From NCBI RefSeq assembly GCF_030419005.1, contig NZ_CP106951.1, forward strand, positions 1,054,001 through 1,118,000: 64,000 bases of DNA, in the 5' to 3' direction. This DNA is from Eleftheria terrae (lineage in GTDB: Bacteria > Pseudomonadota > Gammaproteobacteria > Burkholderiales > Burkholderiaceae_C). The notes below the pieces were generated by a model. That model did no database searches. It was not told where the DNA came from and saw nothing but the letters and a program-made list of their open reading frames with translations. Made by a program: the position numbers and the translations under genes. Each line of letters opens with the position of its first letter. Within the stretch, counting starts at the first letter, position 1. Below, piece after piece: positions 43,830 through 51,434 of this stretch.

Positions 43830-46800
43830 ATGGATAGTGAAGTAAAGCAGGCCGACTGCCACGGCAACATGCAGCGCCTGGAAGAGGTGCTGACCTACTG
43901 GGCCCAACGACAGCCACACCGCAAGGCCTATACCGAACTCGACACGCAAGGCGCGGAAGTCGAGGTCATCACCTACGGCGAGCTCGACCGCCGATCACGC
44001 GAACTGGCGGCCGCCGTGCAGGCCTCCTCGCCGCCTGGACAGCACGTGATGCTGGCCTTTCCAGCCGGCATCGACTTCGTCGTCGCCTTCTTTGCCTGCA
44101 TGCGGGCCGGCCTGGTGGCTGCGGCCATTCCTCTGCCCCGCGACAACCGGCCCAACGCGCGGCTGGCGCAGATGGTGCGTGCCAGCGAGGCCCACCTGGT
44201 GCTGACCACGCCCAGCCTGCAGTCCTGGCTTGAAACGGTGCTCAGGCGCGAGGCCGACTGGCCACAGGACATCGGCTTCCTGTCCGCCGACGCCGGCAGC
44301 GGGCTGACGCCTGCGAGCCTGGCTGCGGGTTCCAGCGAGCTGGCCTTCACGCAGTTCACCTCCGGCTCGACCTCCCTGCCCAAGGGCGTGATGGTGAGCC
44401 ACCGCGCGGCCCTCTACAACCTGGAGATGATCCGCTCCTGCAGCGGCGCGGGCCCCGAGTCGGTGCTGGTGAGCTGGCTGCCGCATTACCACGACCTGGG
44501 CCTGGTGGCGCACATCCTGCACAGCGTGTACTGCGGCAGCCACTGCGTGTTGATGAGCCCGGCCGCCTTCGTTTCGCAGCCGCTGCAGTGGCTGCGTGCC
44601 ATCAGCCGCTACCGGGGCGAATACACCGGCGCACCGAACTTCGCCTATCAGCTCTGTGTCGACCGCATCCCGCGCGAGGAGCGCGAGCAGCTGGACCTGT
44701 CCAGCCTGAAGATGGCCATCAACGCGGCCGAGCCCATCAATCCGCAGACGGTGAAGGATTTCTGCGCCGCCTTCGAAGTGGCCGGCTTCCGGCCCGAGAC
44801 CTTCCTGCCAGCCTATGGCATGGCGGAGGCCACCGTGTTCGTGTCGGCCAACCCGGTGGGCTCGCCGCTCAACTTCAAGCGGGTCGACCCGGCGTTGCTC
44901 TACAACAGCGGCCTGGTGCGCGAGCCGGCCGAGGGCGCCCCCTTCCGCGAGCTGGTGGGCTGCGGCCGCAGCTGGCTGGAGCAGCGCATCCGGGTGGTCG
45001 ATCCCAAGCGGCATGTGGAGCTGCCGCCCAACACCGTGGGCGAGTTCTGGCTGCAGGGCGACAACGTGATGGACGGCTACTACCGCAATCCCGAGGCCAC
45101 CCAGCAGGCCACCGGTCGCCTGGAAGGCGACACGGTCGACCACCTGCGCACCGGCGACCTGGGCTTCTTCGACGAGAGCGGGCAGCTCTACATCACCGGC
45201 CGCGTCAAGGACGTCATCATCATCAACGGCGCCAACTACTACCCGCAGGACATCGAGGAGCACGCCCAGGTCGCGCACCCGGCGCTGCGCAAGGGCGGCA
45301 TGGCGGCCATCGGCATCACCCAGGGGCCTTCGGAAGCACTGGTGCTGTTCGCCGAGCTGGAGCGCCAGGCGCTGTCGCAGGTGCAGGCCAACCCAGGCCT
45401 GCTCAACGACATCGCGGGCAAGGTCTGCGAGGCGGTCGGCCAGCACTTCGACCTGCCGGTGACCCGCATCGTCTACCTCAAGCCGGGGCAACTGCCCAAG
45501 ACCTCCAGCGGAAAGATCCAGCGCCAGGAGTGCAAGCGGCGCTACCTGAAGGACGCCACCGACGCCCTCGCCCTCTGGCCCCTGGCCGACACCACCTCCG
45601 ACGAACGAAAGAAGCAAATGTCCAACATCGAAAAAGCCCTCGCCCGCATCACCGAACTGGGCCCCGACCACCTGCGCGTGTTCAGCCTGCTGACCCAGCT
45701 GATGAGCTCGAAGTACGGCGTGCAGCTGTCCGACTTCGACATCGAGAAATCAATCTTCTTCTACGGCATCGACTCGCTCAACATCATCGACATCCATGCC
45801 CATCTCGAAAAGAAGCTGGGCTGCTCCATCCCGACGGTGGCCTTCTTCCGGGCCAACAACTTCATGGAGATGATCGACGACATCGTCGCAGCGATGGCCG
45901 ACCGCCACCAGTTCGACCGCAAGATCGCCGAAGGCGCCACCCTGCGCGAAGAGATCGACCATGCGGTGGCCCAGCTCACCACCAAGCTGGAAGCCGTCAG
46001 CGGCAGCTCCGACGGCAGCATCGGGCGTCGCACGCTGCTGACCGGCGCCTCGGGCTTCGTCGGCGTGGCCTTGCTCAAGGAGATCCTCGAACGCACCGAT
46101 GCGGACGTGGTGTGCATGGTCCGTGCAGCCGACGAAACGGCTGCCCTCAAGCGCATCCGGAACACCTCGGCCAAGTACGACCTTCGACTGCCGTCGGGCT
46201 TTGAGCGGCGCGTGCAGATCATGATCGGCGACATGTCCAAGCCCAGGCTGGGCCTGAGCGATGCCGACTACCAGCGCTTCGCCCGCGAGATCGACAGCGT
46301 CTACCACTGCGCCGCCATCGACAACTTCTACCTGCCCTACAGCGTGATGCGCAAGACCAATGTGCTGGGCACGCTGGAGGTGCTGAACTTCGCGCTCAGC
46401 GAGAAGCTCAAGCCCATCTTCTACATCTCGAGCTGCGCCGTCTCGATGCTGGAGGGCCAGGAGGAGAACACCGAGGTCATCGGCCTGGTGAACGGCTACG
46501 CACAGAGCAAGTTCGTGGCCGAGCAAACGGTGCTCGCCCTGGCTGCCAAGGGCTATCCGGTCATCAACTACCGCCTCGGCTACCTCTACAACCTGCGCGT
46601 GCAGGACGTGCCCGCCAACGGTTCCTTCGACAAGCTGCTGGCCGCGGTCGAGAAGGCCTACAGCCAAGTCAACGACGACCTGATCGTCGATGCCGATGCC
46701 TTCGAGAACTTCCTGTCCTCGCTGCCGCAGATCGGCGCCTGCCCCGACATCGACGTCGACTTCGACCTCACCCCGGTCGAGTATGCGGCCAAGGCGATCG

Positions 46801-47147
46801 TCGAGACCACCAAGCTGCCGCTGGGTGAGCGCAAGACGACCTACACCTTCTACAACCCGCAGCCGCTCAAGTGGCGCGACGTGCAGTCCTACTTCAAGAA
46901 GGCCCATCCCAAGGTGCAGCACGTGCCGCTGCCCGACTTCCTGCAGCGCTACGAGGACTACATCCGCGACGTCAAGAAGCCAAGTGCCAAGCTGCTGAAG
47001 TCGGTCGTCTCGCACCAGCTGCAGCACCAGTTCAACACGATGTTCCGCAACGTCGAGATTGACCATGCCCAGCAGTTCAAGCACTGGTGCCCGCCCTGCG
47101 ACACCCGCTTCACGCACCACTATGTGGACTTCGCCGTGAACGGCTGA
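43830..47147 (+). CDS. Fatty acyl-AMP ligase / acyl carrier protein / thioester reductase fusion
   Basis: A 1105-residue three-domain assembly enzyme. Residues 10-590 are an ANL ligase of fatty acyl-AMP ligase type: FTSGSTSLPKGVMVSH, WLPHYHDLGLV, AYGMAEATVF, GRVKDVIIINGANYYPQDIE, and Lys in SSGKIQRQE. Residues 597-700 are an acyl carrier domain with Ser649 (GIDSLNIIDIH) for phosphopantetheine. Residues 730-1105 are an extended-SDR thioester reductase: NAD(P) motif LTGASGFVGVALLKE at about 736 and catalytic YAQSK (Tyr890, Lys894). There is no condensation or ketosynthase domain. Expected chemistry: activate a fatty acid, load it, and release it as aldehyde or alcohol. ATG 43830 follows AGGAG. 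The acyl substrate is unknown. Confidence 0.85.
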   Translation: MDSEVKQADCHGNMQRLEEVLTYWAQRQPHRKAYTELDTQGAEVEVITYGELDRRSRELAAAVQASSPPGQHVMLAFPAGIDFVVAFFACMRAGLVAAAIPLPRDNRPNARLAQMVRASEAHLVLTTPSLQSWLETVLRREADWPQDIGFLSADAGSGLTPASLAAGSSELAFTQFTSGSTSLPKGVMVSHRAALYNLEMIRSCSGAGPESVLVSWLPHYHDLGLVAHILHSVYCGSHCVLMSPAAFVSQPLQWLRAISRYRGEYTGAPNFAYQLCVDRIPREEREQLDLSSLKMAINAAEPINPQTVKDFCAAFEVAGFRPETFLPAYGMAEATVFVSANPVGSPLNFKRVDPALLYNSGLVREPAEGAPFRELVGCGRSWLEQRIRVVDPKRHVELPPNTVGEFWLQGDNVMDGYYRNPEATQQATGRLEGDTVDHLRTGDLGFFDESGQLYITGRVKDVIIINGANYYPQDIEEHAQVAHPALRKGGMAAIGITQGPSEALVLFAELERQALSQVQANPGLLNDIAGKVCEAVGQHFDLPVTRIVYLKPGQLPKTSSGKIQRQECKRRYLKDATDALALWPLADTTSDERKKQMSNIEKALARITELGPDHLRVFSLLTQLMSSKYGVQLSDFDIEKSIFFYGIDSLNIIDIHAHLEKKLGCSIPTVAFFRANNFMEMIDDIVAAMADRHQFDRKIAEGATLREEIDHAVAQLTTKLEAVSGSSDGSIGRRTLLTGASGFVGVALLKEILERTDADVVCMVRAADETAALKRIRNTSAKYDLRLPSGFERRVQIMIGDMSKPRLGLSDADYQRFAREIDSVYHCAAIDNFYLPYSVMRKTNVLGTLEVLNFALSEKLKPIFYISSCAVSMLEGQEENTEVIGLVNGYAQSKFVAEQTVLALAAKGYPVINYRLGYLYNLRVQDVPANGSFDKLLAAVEKAYSQVNDDLIVDADAFENFLSSLPQIGACPDIDVDFDLTPVEYAAKAIVETTKLPLGERKTTYTFYNPQPLKWRDVQSYFKKAHPKVQHVPLPDFLQRYEDYIRDVKKPSAKLLKSVVSHQLQHQFNTMFRNVEIDHAQQFKHWCPPCDTRFTHHYVDFAVNG

Positions 47148-47200
47148 TCGCGCACGGCGGGCGGGGCCCACCGGTCCCGCCCGCCACACCGGGAGTTGCC

Positions 47201-47524
47201 ATGCATTGGCTCTACTTGACGCTGGCCATCGTCTTCGAGGTGGCCGGCACCACCTGCATGAAGCTGTCGGACGGCTTCAGCAAGCTGTGGCCCAGCATCT
47301 TCATCTTCGTGTTCTATGCCCTGTGCGCCGGTTTCATCACGCTGGCGCTGCGCCATCTGGAGATCGCGGTGGCCTACGCGATCTGGGCCGGCCTGGGCAC
47401 TGCCTTGATCGCGGTCGTGGGCATCCTGTACTTCAGGGAACCGGTCTCGACCGCCAAGGTGGTGTCGCTGCTGCTGATCGTGGCTGGCATCGGTGGGCTC
47501 AACCTGAGCGGGGTCAGCCGCTGA
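47201..47524 (+). CDS. SMR family small multidrug/polyamine exporter
   Basis: A 107-residue four-helix transporter. The first helix MHWLYLTLAIVFEVAGTTCMKLSDGF carries the essential membrane Glu (Glu13, matching EmrE Glu14), split here over residues 1-26. AYAIWAGLGTALIAVVG and LLLIVAGIGGLNLS complete the SMR pattern. It exchanges cations for protons. SMR proteins include the spermidine exporter MdtJI, so export of a polyamine-derived product is plausible here but unproven. GGGAG precedes the ATG. It lies 53 nt after the fusion enzyme and 7 nt before the amine oxidase, so it is in the same transcript. Confidence 0.9.
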   Translation: MHWLYLTLAIVFEVAGTTCMKLSDGFSKLWPSIFIFVFYALCAGFITLALRHLEIAVAYAIWAGLGTALIAVVGILYFREPVSTAKVVSLLLIVAGIGGLNLSGVSR

Positions 47525-47531
47525 TGCGGGC

Positions 47532-48773
47532 ATGACGCCTGACGTCGACGTCGCGGTGCTGGGGGCCGGCATCGCCGGCCTGGTGGCGGCGCGCATCCTG
47601 GACGACACCGGGTTGCGCGTGCGCCTGCTGGAGGCCCGCACCCGTGTCGGAGGGCGCATCCACACCGACCACGACTTCGCCTCCGTCCCCATCGAGCGCG
47701 GCGCCGAGTTCGTGCACGGCGACGCGGTGGCCACTTGGCGCTACCTCGACCGCCTCGGCCTCGCCACCCGGCGCAGCCTGCGCACGCGCCACCTGCGGCT
47801 GGTGCAGGGCGAGCAGTTGCACCACCCGCTGTGGCTCTTGACGCGCCCGGCGTTCTTCCAACTGCTGCTGGCCCTGCCCGAGCTGATGCTCGGCCGCCGG
47901 CGCGACGAGAGTGTGGCCGCCTTCCTGCGCCGCCACCGCATTCGCGACCCGGCCGGCTGGCAGCTGGCCGACACGCTGGCCAACTCGGCCTGTGCTTCCG
48001 CCGAAGACCTGAGCCTGGCGGATGTGCTGCGCATGTATTCGTCGCAGCAGTCCAGCGGGGGCGACTTCCGCATCGAGCAGGGCTACCAGGCCCTGCCGGC
48101 CCACCTGGCGCGTGGACTGGACGTGCATTACGGCATGCCGGTGACACACGTGCGCTGGAACGACCAGGGCGTGGACATCGAGGCCGGCCAGCGCCTGCGG
48201 GCGCGGGCCGCCCTCATCACCCTGCCACTTGGCGTGCTGCAGGGCGGCCAGGTGCTGTTCGAGCCCCCCCTGCCAGCGGCCAAGCAGGCGGCCCTGGCGG
48301 CACTGCGCATGCATCCGGCCATCAAGGTGCTGTGCCGCTACCACGAGCCGGTCGGCCCGCGCGATGTGCGGGTGCTGGCCGGCGACGACGTCTTGCCGTT
48401 GATCTGGCGGGCGCCTTCTCCCGCGCCGGTGTGGACGGCTTTTCTCACCGGCCCGCGGGCCCGCCATGCGCCGGACGGCGAGCAGGTCGCGCACCGGGTC
48501 AGCCGGCTGCTCGGCGGCGACGCGCTGGACGCCCTGCGCGACGTGGAGGTGGTGGACTGGGGCCGCGACCCCTGGGCCCGGGGCGGCTATTCCGCCGTGC
48601 CACCCGGCGAAGCACACGCCCGCGTGGTGCTGGCCCGCACAGTGGGGCCGTTGCTGTTCGCCGGCGAGGCGACCGCGGCCGACGGTGAAGCCGGCACGGT
48701 CAGCGGCGCCATCACTTCGGGTGAACGGGCTGCCACGCAACTGCTGGCCACCTTTGCGGCCTTGCGCTCCTGA
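47532..48773 (+). CDS. FAD-dependent amine oxidase
   Basis: A 413-residue flavin amine oxidase. It has an N-terminal FAD motif DVAVLGAGIAGLVAARIL, then EARTRVGGRIHTDH, mid-protein YQALPAHLARGL and ITLPLGVLQGGQVLFEPPLP, and a C-terminal LLFAGEATAADGEAGTVSGAITSGERAA, all hallmarks of the monoamine/polyamine oxidase family. No signal peptide: predicted cytoplasmic. It oxidises amines to imines or aldehydes. As last gene of the homospermidine cluster its natural substrate may be homospermidine or a derivative, by analogy to plant pyrrolizidine biosynthesis, where homospermidine is oxidised by an unrelated copper enzyme. The start is 7 nt after the SMR gene. Confidence 0.88.
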   Translation: MTPDVDVAVLGAGIAGLVAARILDDTGLRVRLLEARTRVGGRIHTDHDFASVPIERGAEFVHGDAVATWRYLDRLGLATRRSLRTRHLRLVQGEQLHHPLWLLTRPAFFQLLLALPELMLGRRRDESVAAFLRRHRIRDPAGWQLADTLANSACASAEDLSLADVLRMYSSQQSSGGDFRIEQGYQALPAHLARGLDVHYGMPVTHVRWNDQGVDIEAGQRLRARAALITLPLGVLQGGQVLFEPPLPAAKQAALAALRMHPAIKVLCRYHEPVGPRDVRVLAGDDVLPLIWRAPSPAPVWTAFLTGPRARHAPDGEQVAHRVSRLLGGDALDALRDVEVVDWGRDPWARGGYSAVPPGEAHARVVLARTVGPLLFAGEATAADGEAGTVSGAITSGERAATQLLATFAALRS

Positions 48774-49036
48774 GCGCGCACCACCCGCATGCAGCGTGGA
48801 GCCAGGCAGCCGGAGGGCACCGAGCGCCGCAGCCGCTTCATCCCTTTGCCCCGCCTGCTGCGCCGCCCGACTCGGCCTGCCAGCATCACACCAACGCCGG
48901 CCCGGGTGCGACCTGGCGGCCGCTGCGTGTGGTGGAGCACGAAATGCAAGCGGCGCCGCGAAGCCGCCGCCAGCAGGCCGCATGCTCGCCGGCACCCCGC
49001 ACGCCAGGCGCCCCGCCGAGCGACGGGCGGCCCCTT

Positions 49037-51322
49037 CTAGCCCGCCGCCACCCTCGGCTGCGGTGGCTGCCCCTGCAGCGCCTTCTGCAACTCGTCGCGC
49101 AGGCCGCGCAGGAGCGCCAGCTCCCGGTCGGCCAGCTTGAAGCCGTCCACCTGCGACTTGTCGGCATACAGGAGGCCGACCGGCCCGTCCTCGCCCACCA
49201 GTGGCAGCACCATCAGGCTGGCCGCCCGCAAGTGCCGGTGGAACCAGGCCGGCAGGCGCGCCGCAATGTTCGGCGAGCCGGCGTCACGGATCAGCGTGTC
49301 GGCCCCCTTCAGGCACAAGGCGCTGAAGAGGTCGCTGTCCTGCCCAAGGCGGAAGCGGAAGTGCTGGCGCAGCAGCGCCTCCCGGGCGCCAAAAGCCTGC
49401 CGCACCACCAGGGTGTCCCCCGGCTGCTCGCGCAGCAACAGCGCCACATCCTGGCACTGGAAGGTGTCGAACACCGCCTCGGCGGCAATCTTCAGCAGCG
49501 GCGCACGGTCCGTCGACTGCAGGCTGGCCAGGCGCAGCCGGGCGGCTGCCCGTGCCAGGGGATGGCTGGCATCGCGCGACGCAGCGGGCTGCACACGTGC
49601 CACAGCGGCCTCGCGAGGCGCAGCGGGCGGCTGTTGCGCGTCGATGGCGGCCCAGATCTGCTGGCTCGCCAGGCCCAGCGCCTTGCCGTAGCGCTCGATG
49701 ATCACGGTGTTGCGCACCGCGTGATCGCGCCGGTCGGCTCGCGTCTGCACATCGGCCAGCTCGTTGCCCAGGCCGCCCAGCAGGCGGAACCAGTCGTTGC
49801 GCTTCTCGGGCCGGCGCGGCACGCCGTCGCGCCCGGGGCGGCGCATGTCGCGCACCAGGCTTTCCGGCAGCCCCCAGGTGCGTGCGATGCTGATGCCCAG
49901 GTCTTCAAAGCTGGCGCCCAGCACCGACCAGACGGCGGCGTCCTCGCTGCCGCCCTGGCTGAGGGCCAGTTGGCGGATCTGCGTCGCTTCTTCGGGCAGG
50001 TAGTAGTGCACCAGGGTCCGGCCGAGGTTCTGCATCATCGCGGTGATGAAGGACTCCTCTTCCTCCGCTTGCGTTGGGCACAGGCGGGCGGCGAAATGGC
50101 CGGCCAGGCGCGAGCGCGCATATTCCTCGCGCAGGGTCTCGGCAGCCGCGGCGTCGCGCATGTCCTCCAGTGTCGGCAAGGTGCCTGCCAGGTCCCGGAT
50201 CGCCATGAACCCCATCAGGGCCACCGCCCGCGAGACAGTGGTGATGCTGCCCCCGCCGACCGAGCTGTAGTAGGCGGCGTTGGTCATGCGCAGCAGCTTC
50301 TGCGTCAGCGACACGTCGTCGAGCACCGCCTGGCTGATCTCGTCGAGGTTGACCTTCTCCGCACTGGCCAGGCGCCGTACTCGCCGCACCACCTCGGTCT
50401 GCACCGGCAGGTCCGCCTGCTGCGCGATCTGCTGCACCAGGCGGTTCAACGTGCGGGCAGCCCGGCTATCGCCAATGCCCTCGAGCAAGGCCGGTGTGAG
50501 CCAGTCCTGCAAGGCATCGCGCAGGGCCGCTGCGGTTTCGTAGCGCTCCGCCGGATCGCGCGCCAGGCAGCGCGCCACGATGGCCCGCAGCTGCGCCTCA
50601 CCGTGTTCGATCCCCGGCACGCCGCGCGGCAACGCCAGGTCTTCCTCCTGCAAGCGGGCGGCGGCGCGTTGCGGGTTCTGGTCCTGCACGGCGGGCCGGC
50701 CAGTCAACAACTCGAACAACACCAGGCCGGCACAGAACAGGTCGCTGCGCACGTCGGCCCCGCCGCCAGTCACCATCTCGGGTGCGAGGTACAGCCCGCT
50801 CGCGCTCGGCAGTGCGCTCACCTCGGGCGGCACGGGCAGCACCGCAAAGCCGGTGAGCCGCGGCCGCCCGGCAATGTCCAGCACCACGCAAGCCGGCTCC
50901 AGGCAGCCGTGCACCACGCCCGCGGCATGCGCATGCGCCAGCCCGTCCAGCATGCCGATCACCGTCAGCACGGCTTGGCGCGACGGCATCGCGTCGTGCT
51001 CGGCGAGCCACTGCGACAGGGCGACGCCCTGCACCGGCTCGACCACCAGCACCGGCCGGCCAGCCGCGACGCCGGCTTCCACCGCCTGCACCAGGTTGGG
51101 ATGGCGCAGCGCCAGGACCGGCGCTGCGGCGGCTCGCCACACCTGCTCACCCAGGCCGGGCAGCGGCAGGCGGTGCCCCACCTGCAACTGCACATCACGT
51201 TGCGACAGCGTGTCGTGGGCCTGCCACCAGGTGCTGACGCTGCCGCGGGCCAGGGCTCGCAGCAGACGCCAGCGCCCGAGGGCGGGCAGGTGTTCAGCGG
51301 TGGTGTCGTCCAGCGTTTGCAC
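49037..51322 (-). CDS. Pseudokinase-HDOD-GAF protein
   Basis: A 761-residue protein with a Ser/Thr-kinase-like N-terminus (about 15-280), an HDOD domain (about 300-510; VRRVRRLASAEKVNLDEISQAVLDD, LLRMTNAAYYSS) and a C-terminal GAF-like domain (about 590-750). The kinase part lacks catalytic residues: the nucleotide-binding Lys is Gln (VQLQ, about 47), HRDLKPxN is HGCLEPACVVLD (no Asp), and DFG is TGF (157-159). Phosphotransfer is therefore unlikely; a scaffolding or regulatory role is inferred. It lies 112 nt downstream of an intact paralogue on the same strand with the same domain order. Confidence 0.85.
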   Translation of the reverse strand: MQTLDDTTAEHLPALGRWRLLRALARGSVSTWWQAHDTLSQRDVQLQVGHRLPLPGLGEQVWRAAAAPVLALRHPNLVQAVEAGVAAGRPVLVVEPVQGVALSQWLAEHDAMPSRQAVLTVIGMLDGLAHAHAAGVVHGCLEPACVVLDIAGRPRLTGFAVLPVPPEVSALPSASGLYLAPEMVTGGGADVRSDLFCAGLVLFELLTGRPAVQDQNPQRAAARLQEEDLALPRGVPGIEHGEAQLRAIVARCLARDPAERYETAAALRDALQDWLTPALLEGIGDSRAARTLNRLVQQIAQQADLPVQTEVVRRVRRLASAEKVNLDEISQAVLDDVSLTQKLLRMTNAAYYSSVGGGSITTVSRAVALMGFMAIRDLAGTLPTLEDMRDAAAAETLREEYARSRLAGHFAARLCPTQAEEEESFITAMMQNLGRTLVHYYLPEEATQIRQLALSQGGSEDAAVWSVLGASFEDLGISIARTWGLPESLVRDMRRPGRDGVPRRPEKRNDWFRLLGGLGNELADVQTRADRRDHAVRNTVIIERYGKALGLASQQIWAAIDAQQPPAAPREAAVARVQPAASRDASHPLARAAARLRLASLQSTDRAPLLKIAAEAVFDTFQCQDVALLLREQPGDTLVVRQAFGAREALLRQHFRFRLGQDSDLFSALCLKGADTLIRDAGSPNIAARLPAWFHRHLRAASLMVLPLVGEDGPVGLLYADKSQVDGFKLADRELALLRGLRDELQKALQGQPPQPRVAAG

Positions 51323-51434
51323 GGCGGTTCACGGTGATCATGAGCAAGGCCCGTCGCACCCGGCCGTGCCCCCGAAGACGGGGACACCTGCCGGCACGGC
51401 AAGCAGGAAACTGCGGCGGCGGTGCACGGTCATT

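Noticed and set aside
48774..49036. Additional small gene after the amine oxidase
   Set aside because: Frames on both strands here lack ribosome-binding sites, and translations are Arg/Pro/Ala-rich with no recognisable domain.
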